From assembly GCA_018815145.1 (NCBI GenBank), contig JAHIYL010000304.1, forward strand, positions 1 to 16,329: a stretch of 16,329 nt of DNA, given 5' to 3'. The notes beneath the pieces were generated by a model. It worked only from the letters and a program-made list of their open reading frames with translations, was not told where the DNA came from and searched no databases. The DNA is from Nanobdellota archaeon (lineage in GTDB: Archaea; Nanobdellota; Nanobdellia; Woesearchaeales; GW2011-AR15). Positions 6,580-14,045 of the stretch are shown piece after piece. The translations under genes and the position numbers were made by a program. How positions within the stretch are numbered: the first letter of the stretch is position 1; each line of letters opens with the position of its first letter.

Positions 6580-7290
6580 TTAATCAACAATCTTCAAGAA
6601 TCTTCGTAATTTACCAAGATTATTGTTGATTATCAGATCATAAGAAAGATTTATCTCTTTTTTGTATCTCATCACTGCCATATCTTCAGCCAAATCAGTT
6701 GCTATATGCGCATCACTGTTTATGATAATCATATGCTTATGCTTTTTTATCACTTCAACCATCTTTTTGGTTCTTTCCAGCATATCCGGAGCAAGATCAA
6801 AATGATAGCCAAATTTGGAATTGTTAAGCTCCAATAGTTTGTTATACCTGACCGCTGCTTCTGCTATCTTCACTGAATCTACGAGAAAATTAGAGATTGG
6901 ATGGCTGATGATGTGAATGTACGGGTTTTTCATTGCATTGACAATAGCAGATGTATTTTTGTTGATATTTTCTTTTTCCATGCCATAATGTATTCCTGCA
7001 AGCCCATAGTCAAGATATTTAAAATTCTCTTCATCCATATCAAGTGTGCCTTTCTCGTCAATGATATTGAGCTCAGCACTCATGAGTATCCTGACTCCAA
7101 ATAGCACTTTTGGAACTCTCTTAAAAACACAGTATGCTCCTTCAGGATAGCTGCCCGGAGTAGATGGTCCATGCGTAGTAATACCCAGTATCTCAACTCC
7201 TCTTTTTGAGGCTTCCTTTGCCATCTCAAGAAGCGTCGATAGACCATCTCCAGAATTGACAGTATGGGTGTGGAGGTCGGCTTTTAGCAT
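6580..7290 (-). CDS. PHP-domain phosphatase, YcdX-like
   Basis: A metal-dependent phosphoesterase of the PHP superfamily. From the ATG at 7290 the 236 residues begin ADLHTHT (His7, His9), then show GITTHGP, SAELNI, AGIH, IHIISHP, ELNNS and a late NSDAH. These supply the His/Asp/Glu set that binds a trinuclear metal site. Order and spacing closely match E. coli YcdX (245 residues); such enzymes are cytoplasmic, with poorly defined physiological substrates. A start at 7368 is possible by frame but would add 26 hydrophobic residues encoded across the intergenic gap. A TATA box at 7311-7321 lies about 26 bp before the ATG at 7290, supporting the shorter, nearly leaderless form. The cyclophilin gene follows after 11 bp. 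Histidinol phosphatase activity is an alternative. Confidence 0.82.
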   Translation of the reverse strand: MLKADLHTHTVNSGDGLSTLLEMAKEASKRGVEILGITTHGPSTPGSYPEGAYCVFKRVPKVLFGVRILMSAELNIIDEKGTLDMDEENFKYLDYGLAGIHYGMEKENINKNTSAIVNAMKNPYIHIISHPISNFLVDSVKIAEAAVRYNKLLELNNSKFGYHFDLAPDMLERTKKMVEVIKKHKHMIIINSDAHIATDLAEDMAVMRYKKEINLSYDLIINNNLGKLRRFLKIVD

Positions 7291-7310
7291 TAATCTCTGG
7301 AAATTGATGA

Positions 7311-7321
7311 AATTTATAAAA
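7311..7321 (-). promoter_or_regulatory. TATA-type promoter of the PHP phosphatase operon
   Basis: TTTTATAAATT on the minus strand is centred about 26 bp upstream of the ATG at 7290, within the 61-bp gap after the large lipoprotein gene. It predicts an essentially leaderless transcript. Confidence 0.55.
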
Positions 7322-7351
7322 TTTATCACGTAATTCAATAGTGTGAATCCA

Positions 7352-10300
7352 TCAGCTGAAGAGGACATTTTTGATATTGGAAGCAGATTCCCGCGGAAGC
7401 AGATTCAGTTTCTGAAATATCAATAGGCTGTTCCATGTGTGGTCCTGCAGAATGAAATTTCCCTGTTCATCAAATGTATGGAATGCTCCCTGGCCAAGCG
7501 GCAGGTTGATGACTTCAGGCATTATCTCTTTTTTGCGGTATTTTTCATATTTTTCAAGATAATTACGATAGACAAACAGTCTTTCACCCTGGGGATTGCC
7601 GTAGCTGTCCACAGTCACATACATATCATCACTCACAAAAGAAGCATATACAGGAATACATGGCCAATGCTCTTCACATTCATAAAATGGAATATCCTTT
7701 GTGTCTGCTTTAACATAATTTTCTCTAAATTCTTCTTCACTTGTTTTTGTTCCTGTGTACACATAGTCAAAATCAGGCGCATAAATGATTTTGCCTGCTT
7801 CAATACTGTTGAATCTGTCCAGTTTGAAAGCTATAATCCTCTTGTTGCCAAATCCGACATCATAAAAACCATCAACAACAAACAGGATTCCATTGCTGTC
7901 AATATTCAGAGTGCCTGGATTGCAGAGTGTATTTTTTTGGGGGATTGAAACAAATTTATGATATTTGCTGTTTTCATCAGATGGATATCTTCTGTCAAAT
8001 TGATCCACCTCATTACACCATTCACCTATTTTTGTTCCTTGGCCCAGCACAACATCAACATATGGTTTATCAGACATCATCTCCCTGACACGGAGGACCT
8101 TATTTCCATTATGATCAGAGATCCAGAGCGCATCTGAAGTTTTATCATATACAATTCCCATGGGATTAAAGGAACCCATTTCCTTGCCATTATCTGCCCA
8201 ATATAATTTATCAATAATCTTAAGATATGGCTGCTCATCATAATTTATGGGAAGCTTATAAACAACTATCCTGTTTGTTGAAGCTACATATAGAAGCTGA
8301 TTCCTGACATCAACTGTCTGCTGTGTCACCCCATCCAGATAATCCCCTGTTATTACTGAATCAGCCAATGCTCCATCAGATGCGCTCAGATAATCATTCC
8401 AGACCAACAATCTATTATTCCTTCCGTCTGAGACGATCAATTGCCTACAGAATCTGCTGAATCCAAAAAAATCACTGACACCTTTTCTGGTGACCATGTT
8501 TTTCTCATTTCCCAAAAAACCTGCATTAGGTTTCAGCAGCTTGATTGCTTCCTTTGTCTCTGATTCGATTCCTTCAATATATTCCCGATTATTCAGAGAA
8601 AAGACAGTAACCTCATTGTTTCCATTGGAAGGAATATAAATATTTCCACTTGAATCAAACCCAATTCCTCCATCGGGCTGACGCAGCCATGCATGCGGAA
8701 AATTTTCTTCCATCATTCCTCCTTTGTTCTTCAAATCATAGTTTCCGGATGCTGATGGTTTTCCGATAACTTCAACAATCTCCCCATAGGTCTTGCTGCC
8801 GGACATGGTGTCAATTCTCACAGCACGATGATGGCCTCCATCCATCACCCAGATGTGCCTTTGGTTGTATGGATGAAAGTTCATGCCCCGCGCCCAAAGA
8901 AGCCCTTTTTCTATATCTTCTGACTGCATAAACACTTCACAGGATATCTCTTGTTCATCATCCTCTTTGCACTCCCCTTCATTATCATCATCATTTGGAC
9001 ACTCATCTTCATCTGCATATTTTGGCTCTTTTATTCCTGAGATTTTGATGAGCCTTGATTCTTCATTATTATCAAGCACAAAGACATTGTAGTCCATATC
9101 AACCAGGATAGAGTTTGGGCGGTTCAGTTTGATATCTCCTTTTTCATCAGTGCATTGAGTTATCTTCAAATCACTGGTTTTTGATATGTCTCCCAATTCT
9201 TCATCAAAAGGATACCTCATAATCCCATCATACCCAGTATCAGTAACCCACAGTTCCTTTCGGCCGTCTTTTTCAAATATATATGCACCTGCCTGAAAAA
9301 CATTTGCACTCCAATCCAATTTCAATTCAGAGTTTTCCTTTGTATCAAATGACTCCTGTCCCCACACTGCATCAGCTGTTGTATCACCTGAACCAGGCAG
9401 ATCTTTCTTTGTTTCAAATGGTGAATTGAATCTCAGGACCCTGTTATTATTCAGGTCAGGAACATACAGATTTCCATCGCTGTCTAATGCCATCTGGATT
9501 GATCTTGGTGACTCGGTCAGGCTTATCACATCAGGATATGGGATAAATGACAATGTCTTTTTAGTAGGATTCATGGATTTCCTGTTATCATTGTTGGATA
9601 GTCCGCTGTCAAACCGGTCATCCTGGCCAATCACTATGGTAGGATAGATCTCCGGGTCCATGATGCATTTATTTCCAGTTCCACAGTCACTTACAATTGT
9701 GCACCCTTTTCCATTTGAAATGAACTCAATTTCTCCAATACCTGCTGCGAAGTCACCTTTCGGATCTTCTTCTGAGTTGATGCTCTCTGACTCTAATATC
9801 AGCCGGGTTATTTTCTTATCCTTTGTTTTCATTTTATTGAAGTTGAAATATACAGGAGTAGTGCCTTTATCAAAATCCAGATACAAATCTTCAGAAATCA
9901 TCTTTTTTGTATCAAGTGGTCCAACCCTTTCTATGCTTCCATCCTCATATTCAAATGTCAGCAAAATTTTGGCTATATACCCAAAGCACGCTCTGTCATA
10001 CAGAAACATCCCTATAAGGTCAGTATCTTCTTTGATTTTTAAATCCAGTTCAATTTTTTTAGCATTGCTCAAGGCAGCATATTCTCCTTGGTTACATGCT
10101 CCCTTTTCTCCATCAAATATGTTCTCTATTCTAAGATAATCTGCATATTCAGCACTGTAGGTATTTATAATAGGGGCATCACTTCTCTTTAGACAATATC
10201 CAAGATGGTCAAAACCCAGTATACGGTTGTTCTCCGAATCCATGACATATACATAATCAGGGGTTGATTTATCATTTGTGTCAACAATCACCCCTCCGGG

Positions 10301-11497
10301 ATAATAAGCTTTGTTTGGCACAATTGTATTTGATGTTGTATGAAGATAATCCGGCTGACCAATGATTATGTCAGGAATCAACTCAGAATACTCATCATAA
10401 TCATATTTCGTCAAAAAGGTTGACTCTGAAATTTCTGAAGAAGCTGAACACTGATAGCAGCACTGCGGAAAAATTGCAGTGCAAAGCTCTTCATATGGCC
10501 GGCAATCTTTTTCCAAAGAAAGGTCTATTCCTCTGCAGACACTGTCGGATTTCTCCTGGCATTGCTGAATATCACTGGCCAATACTGTCTCATAATTCAT
10601 TGGAAAAGGAAAAGTCCCTAATTCGTCCATGACATCATTATTTGTGATCTGTTGAAAATTCGATCCATCAACACCAACCATGTACAATTCTTCTTTTCCA
10701 GACTCTGCTTCCAACTGGTCAAATCCCATGAATATGATTTCTTTTCCGTCAGAAGAAAAGGCTGCACGGACAATATTCCCCTGGATCAAATATTCTGCAA
10801 CCTTTCTGACAGAGGAATCCACAACATTCTGCAGATATAATTCATGTGTCCCATCCCTGTCTGATATATATAATATCTGATTTCCGTCTTTGGACAATAT
10901 TGGTTTCCAATCTGTTGATTTTTCAGTTGTTATTGCCTGACCAGTTTCAGATTCCAGATGATATAAATAAATGTTATAATCTGATTTTTCACTTTCACCT
11001 GAATACAAAACATATTCATCATCCAGCACAAATGAAGGTAAATTCAATGATTTGGTAGTAAATATATCCTGTATCTCTCCGGAAGCAATATCCAATATCT
11101 TCAGATGAGAACCATCATCCTGATAAGATATGTATACGATTCTGGAACTATCGCTTGAAAATGAAGGCGTAACATCAGGATAATCATTCTTTGTCAGCCT
11201 TTTTTCATTCAATCCGTCTGCACCCATGATGTATATCTCTGATTCTCCTTTTCTTTCTGACTCAAACACGATGCTTTTTCCATCAGGAGATATTGAAGGC
11301 TTCCAGTCTTTTTTCCTGTTGGTTGTGAGTCTTCCTACAGAACCCGTGTCAATATCCATAGTGTAGATATCAATATTGCCTTTGCCATTATCCATAGAAA
11401 ATACAAAACGATTTTCTGGCAGAGTCTCAGGAAAAGATGAACATGATACAATTGTAAGCACTATTAATATGCTGAGAAAAAACATCCAGATTTTCAT
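7352..11497 (-). CDS. Giant secreted lipoprotein with TolB-like and NHL-type propeller repeats
   Basis: Predicted 1381-residue surface protein. Residues 1-18 are a signal peptide ending VLTIVSC, with Cys19 as likely lipid-attachment site. Residues 25-290 hold about five PD40/TolB-like blades (SPDGKSIVFESERKGESEIYI, SKDGNQILYISDRDG, SSDGKEIIFMGF). A cysteine cluster (about 313-350, eight Cys) follows. From about 375 to the end NHL-type repeats dominate (VYVMDSENNRILGF, LYVPDLNNNRVLRF, LWISDHNGNKVLRV, and IVSDGRNNRLLVW after two Cys). Between the first NHL units lies a stretch of about 150 residues resembling a beta-sandwich, and there is an acidic insert rich in Asp/Glu. The arrangement suggests binding to polymers or other surface proteins; no catalytic motif was seen. 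The frame also opens at a TTG (11500), but ATG 11497 with a TATA box 28 bp upstream is preferred. Specific function is unknown. Confidence 0.8.
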   Translation of the reverse strand: MKIWMFFLSILIVLTIVSCSSFPETLPENRFVFSMDNGKGNIDIYTMDIDTGSVGRLTTNRKKDWKPSISPDGKSIVFESERKGESEIYIMGADGLNEKRLTKNDYPDVTPSFSSDSSRIVYISYQDDGSHLKILDIASGEIQDIFTTKSLNLPSFVLDDEYVLYSGESEKSDYNIYLYHLESETGQAITTEKSTDWKPILSKDGNQILYISDRDGTHELYLQNVVDSSVRKVAEYLIQGNIVRAAFSSDGKEIIFMGFDQLEAESGKEELYMVGVDGSNFQQITNNDVMDELGTFPFPMNYETVLASDIQQCQEKSDSVCRGIDLSLEKDCRPYEELCTAIFPQCCYQCSASSEISESTFLTKYDYDEYSELIPDIIIGQPDYLHTTSNTIVPNKAYYPGGVIVDTNDKSTPDYVYVMDSENNRILGFDHLGYCLKRSDAPIINTYSAEYADYLRIENIFDGEKGACNQGEYAALSNAKKIELDLKIKEDTDLIGMFLYDRACFGYIAKILLTFEYEDGSIERVGPLDTKKMISEDLYLDFDKGTTPVYFNFNKMKTKDKKITRLILESESINSEEDPKGDFAAGIGEIEFISNGKGCTIVSDCGTGNKCIMDPEIYPTIVIGQDDRFDSGLSNNDNRKSMNPTKKTLSFIPYPDVISLTESPRSIQMALDSDGNLYVPDLNNNRVLRFNSPFETKKDLPGSGDTTADAVWGQESFDTKENSELKLDWSANVFQAGAYIFEKDGRKELWVTDTGYDGIMRYPFDEELGDISKTSDLKITQCTDEKGDIKLNRPNSILVDMDYNVFVLDNNEESRLIKISGIKEPKYADEDECPNDDDNEGECKEDDEQEISCEVFMQSEDIEKGLLWARGMNFHPYNQRHIWVMDGGHHRAVRIDTMSGSKTYGEIVEVIGKPSASGNYDLKNKGGMMEENFPHAWLRQPDGGIGFDSSGNIYIPSNGNNEVTVFSLNNREYIEGIESETKEAIKLLKPNAGFLGNEKNMVTRKGVSDFFGFSRFCRQLIVSDGRNNRLLVWNDYLSASDGALADSVITGDYLDGVTQQTVDVRNQLLYVASTNRIVVYKLPINYDEQPYLKIIDKLYWADNGKEMGSFNPMGIVYDKTSDALWISDHNGNKVLRVREMMSDKPYVDVVLGQGTKIGEWCNEVDQFDRRYPSDENSKYHKFVSIPQKNTLCNPGTLNIDSNGILFVVDGFYDVGFGNKRIIAFKLDRFNSIEAGKIIYAPDFDYVYTGTKTSEEEFRENYVKADTKDIPFYECEEHWPCIPVYASFVSDDMYVTVDSYGNPQGERLFVYRNYLEKYEKYRKKEIMPEVINLPLGQGAFHTFDEQGNFILQDHTWNSLLIFQKLNLLPRESASNIKNVLFS

Positions 11498-11520
11498 CAA
11501 AGACTATATAAAACAAAATA

Positions 11521-11530
11521 ATATTTAAAT
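11521..11530 (-). promoter_or_regulatory. TATA-type promoter of the giant lipoprotein gene
   Basis: ATTTAAATAT on the minus strand is centred about 28 bp before the ATG at 11497, predicting a leaderless transcript. A second TATA-like block at 11505-11512 is too close to the start to serve it. Confidence 0.45.
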
Positions 11531-11546
11531 TTATGGGGAAAAATAA

Positions 11547-11555
11547 ACAAAAAAA
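11547..11555 (-). terminator. T-run terminator after hsp20
   Basis: Downstream of the Hsp20 stop the minus strand carries a run of seven T bases (A7 at 11549-11555 on plus), followed further on by another five. This matches hairpin-free archaeal termination and separates hsp20 from the lipoprotein gene. Confidence 0.45.
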
Positions 11556-11564
11556 TCATAGCAT

Positions 11565-11924
11565 TTAACTGACAATCACTCTCTTAGCCTCTTCCATCGG
11601 ATCGCTGAATGGTACAGATATTTTCAACAAACCATTCTCATACTTTGCATCTGCTTTCTCAGGATTCACAGGACAGCAAAATGACAGGGATGAGACATAT
11701 TTTATCCTCTTGTCTCCTCTTACTGCATCAATATGCATGGCATCATTCACCATCCTGAGATTGATATCTTTTTTTGAGACTCCGGGAAGCACAACCTCAA
11801 TGTTCAGCTTTTCATATCTCTCATCAACATAGGAACATACATCTGGTGAGACCCTGCTGATATCCATATTGTACTCACTGCCTTTGGCCACATCCAAATT
11901 CTTATTTTCTTTTAATTCTTTCAT
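11565..11924 (-). CDS. Hsp20/alpha-crystallin small heat-shock protein
   Basis: An ATP-independent holdase chaperone. The 119 residues contain an alpha-crystallin domain: IEVVLPGVSKKDINLRM (strands with the conserved LPGV turn), a central stretch ending KYVSSLSFCCPVNPEKADA, the hallmark AKYENGLLKISVPF (consensus A-x-x-x-x-G-x-L), and a C-terminal VIV resembling the I-x-I/V motif that links dimers into oligomers. The N-terminal arm of about 40 residues is short. The frame extends upstream to an ATG at 11951, but GAGGTG at 11931-11936 lies six bases before the ATG at 11924, so the shorter form is chosen. A TATA box near 11955-11965 predicts transcript start near 11935. Two adjacent cysteines (SFCC) are unusual for the family. 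It is divergent from the HExxH lipoprotein gene across a 186-bp AT-rich gap. Confidence 0.9.
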   Translation of the reverse strand: MKELKENKNLDVAKGSEYNMDISRVSPDVCSYVDERYEKLNIEVVLPGVSKKDINLRMVNDAMHIDAVRGDKRIKYVSSLSFCCPVNPEKADAKYENGLLKISVPFSDPMEEAKRVIVS

Positions 11925-11954
11925 GTAAAACACCTCATATGTTTGTACCAATTT

Positions 11955-11965
11955 TATAATTTATA
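11955..11965 (-). promoter_or_regulatory. TATA-type promoter of hsp20
   Basis: An AT-rich box (minus strand TTATAAATTATAA region) is centred about 36 bp upstream of the start at 11924. Transcription would begin at about 11935, just ahead of the GAGGTG site. A second TTTAAATATT at 11979-11988 is a weaker alternative. No heat-shock operator was recognised. Confidence 0.4.
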
Positions 11966-12080
11966 ATAATCAAGGCAATATTTAAATCTAATTGCATTAA
12001 AAAATAAGAAAAATTATGAATCTAGCTTTAAAAGATTGAATAATAGAATATAAATCAAAAATAATTTTATTGTCCAAAAA

Positions 12081-12088
12081 TATTTATA
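12081..12088 (+). promoter_or_regulatory. TATA-type promoter of the HExxH lipoprotein gene
   Basis: TATTTATA is centred about 26 bp before the ATG at 12111, predicting a leaderless transcript. AGAGGT at 12087-12092 is too far from the start to be its ribosome binding site. Confidence 0.5.
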
Positions 12089-12110
12089 GAGGTAAATAAT
12101 TAATTATCGC

Positions 12111-13763
12111 ATGAAGTATTCTAATTATATATTTATACAATTTTCACTGTTAACATTATTATTGGTTTCAGCATGCGGTCAACAGTTGACAACCATACCA
12201 CCAGAACCAACTCCAGAATTAATACCTCAACCTGAAAATGAATGCAAAGAACCATATAAGAACAGTGATAATTTTATGTGGCAAGAATGTATGGCGAAGT
12301 TCACGGAATATGGAATAGACTATCCAGAACCAGAAACGATGCAACAATGTACATCTTTTTTTGATAAAAACAAAATCTTTGATAAAGTTAAAGAATGCAG
12401 TGATAACAATGATTGTATCATCTGCATAAAAAACACAGAAAATGATGATGAAATTGGTTACAATCCCTGCAAAGAAAGATACGAGATCGTAAAAAGCATG
12501 TCGAGCAATCTGCAAATTTATGAAGTCCAGAAAGGTACACCGCAACCAATAGGTGAAAAGCCTATCAGCTTGATAATATGCAGACTCATTCCTCCCATGA
12601 TTCCAGAGAGTCCTCCAGAACCTGTTACGCTTGTACAGGCTAGAAACGGAGATGACCTGATCAGACAAGAATACCTGGACTGGCTTTGGTATCAGGAAAA
12701 GATCCAGGTAAACGAGTATCCGAATTTTGAAGGAATAGTTTATTTCAATAAAAATTCCTATTCTACCAAGTATGCGTATTCTTATTGGGATTATTTATCA
12801 CAAAGCAGTATTATGGTTAGGAGTCTTGCTCCTGCAGTTTCAATATTTTATGACATATCTTCATCAACAAGAGGTATAGTAATAAACACTGATGAATATA
12901 CAAAAGATTTTGAGAGACTTAAACAAAAATACAATGAAGGAAAGATCAAGTCAATTGTCGCTGTCTTCCCTGAATTTTTTGAGCAAGACAACAGCAAAAC
13001 TATTGCAGATAAAAATGATGACAAGTATCGCAGTATTTTTTCAATTGATAATCGCTTTTTGGATTTCAAAGATGACAATAAATATGGATATAGTACCATA
13101 AATGAAATATTATATATAATCCAAAATGACCAAGATGCAATGAGCTTTTTGTTTGGACATGAAATGATGCATATTAGATTTATTTTTAATAATTTTGTTG
13201 ACCCTTTACCAGAGGACAACAAAATATATCTAAGTTTATTGAGCAAGCTTCCGGAAGAGGAGCAAATGCCAGTTCCTGAAAACGGGATTGTAATTGGTAG
13301 ATATACACAATATTATAATGAAGACTTTTCAAAAAGATTTGCTGAACTTTCTGCATACAATGATGAATTAGACTACATTGAGCAGAATGGTAACAGGGTA
13401 TCTGACAGTTACCTGAGTTCACAGGCTAATCTGTACTATATATATTATCTTTCATTTTTTGGAGGAGAAGACATAATTAATAAAAATAAAGGTCTATGCA
13501 AAGGACCTGGGATTAATTGTGATGATGAAGATATCAAGAATATCAGAATTAATAAATTTAATTGTGTCCTAAATGAATTCAAATATAGATTCAAACAAAC
13601 AACCGGTTTCTATGATATTTTGAAACTAGAAAATGGCAATAGCTGGATGCTTTATGATTGGATTAAAAAAGCATATGTATCATTGCCAACAGAAATACCT
13701 AAAGATAAATGCTCTTCAGATATTGTTAGAATTGTTCCATCTGATACAGTCATAACAGCGTAG
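12111..13763 (+). CDS. Secreted lipoprotein with HExxH zinc-metalloprotease motif
   Basis: The 550 residues begin with a signal peptide whose lipobox LLVSAC places the modified cysteine at Cys22, followed by a proline-rich linker (30-42) typical of tethered surface proteins. A cysteine-containing region (45-160, about nine Cys) precedes the catalytic part. FGHEMMHIRF (348-357) holds HExxH at 350-354. FAELSAYNDELDY (410-422) supplies a downstream glutamate, Glu412, as candidate third zinc ligand, the gluzincin arrangement. The residues suggest an outward-facing protease that degrades or trims extracellular protein, but no family beyond the motif is recognised. The C-terminal third has tyrosine-rich helices and two further cysteine pairs. 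Start is ATG 12111 with a TATA box 26 bp upstream. The end converges on the 70-aa membrane protein gene, 27 bp away. Activity is inferred from the motif alone. Confidence 0.72.
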   Translation: MKYSNYIFIQFSLLTLLLVSACGQQLTTIPPEPTPELIPQPENECKEPYKNSDNFMWQECMAKFTEYGIDYPEPETMQQCTSFFDKNKIFDKVKECSDNNDCIICIKNTENDDEIGYNPCKERYEIVKSMSSNLQIYEVQKGTPQPIGEKPISLIICRLIPPMIPESPPEPVTLVQARNGDDLIRQEYLDWLWYQEKIQVNEYPNFEGIVYFNKNSYSTKYAYSYWDYLSQSSIMVRSLAPAVSIFYDISSSTRGIVINTDEYTKDFERLKQKYNEGKIKSIVAVFPEFFEQDNSKTIADKNDDKYRSIFSIDNRFLDFKDDNKYGYSTINEILYIIQNDQDAMSFLFGHEMMHIRFIFNNFVDPLPEDNKIYLSLLSKLPEEEQMPVPENGIVIGRYTQYYNEDFSKRFAELSAYNDELDYIEQNGNRVSDSYLSSQANLYYIYYLSFFGGEDIINKNKGLCKGPGINCDDEDIKNIRINKFNCVLNEFKYRFKQTTGFYDILKLENGNSWMLYDWIKKAYVSLPTEIPKDKCSSDIVRIVPSDTVITA

Positions 13764-13790
13764 CAATAGTATTGAAAATACACAAATTTT

Positions 13791-14003
13791 TCACTGCTTC
13801 TCTTTCTGCCTGAAGAATATACCCATCAACAGATTCAACAAGAATGCATCCAATATCGATAGAGTCGGTAATCCGAATATCCTTGGCATCAGGTAATTCC
13901 AGAGAAGCCATACAGGAAGTGCATAAAGCACTGCACTTACCAGGATCAGAAATGCTGTGATGAACAGCAATCCGAATGTATTTGGTATCAATTTCATCTT
14001 CAT
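13791..14003 (-). CDS. Small two-segment membrane protein downstream of AspRS
   Basis: Seventy residues. A basic N-terminus (KMK) precedes one long hydrophobic segment (about 9-37, rich in Leu, Val and aromatics, with ALPVWLLWNYL), a short GLPTLS turn, a second hydrophobic stretch (about 48-63) and a charged tail (RQKEKQ). It is probably a two-helix inner-membrane protein; I do not recognise a function. The frame opens at an ATG at 14021, but GAGGTG (14010-14015) sits six bases before the ATG at 14003, deciding the start. It follows the AspRS stop by 42 bp on the same strand, so the two may share a transcript; AT-rich blocks in the gap could also be a separate promoter. TGA stop at 13791, convergent with the HExxH gene. 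Confidence 0.75.
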   Translation of the reverse strand: MKMKLIPNTFGLLFITAFLILVSAVLYALPVWLLWNYLMPRIFGLPTLSILDAFLLNLLMGIFFRQKEKQ

Positions 14004-14045
14004 TTTCTTCACCTCAGTCAAATATATGCAAAATACATATGATTC

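Noticed and set aside
7291..7368. 26-residue N-terminal extension of the PHP phosphatase
   Set aside because: It would place the start inside the upstream gene; the TATA box at 7311-7321 and the DLHTHT motif right after ATG 7290 favour the short form.
8883..10139. Several plus-strand open frames inside the giant lipoprotein gene
   Set aside because: They are antisense shadows of a clearly coding frame with continuous propeller repeats.
11925..11951. Upstream ATG for Hsp20
   Set aside because: GAGGTG at 11931-11936 lies within this stretch and is correctly spaced to ATG 11924.
11937..12110. AT-rich gap between hsp20 and the HExxH gene, considered for an RNA gene or origin
   Set aside because: No stable stems, box C/D motifs or repeated origin boxes were seen; divergent promoters explain it.
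13770..13784. Small hairpin GTATT-gaa-AATAC between convergent genes, considered as a bidirectional terminator
   Set aside because: Only five weak pairs with no T-run directly after it on either strand; too weak to call.
14004..14021. Upstream ATG for the 70-aa membrane protein
   Set aside because: The codons between it and ATG 14003 contain the GAGGTG site, so they are leader rather than protein.
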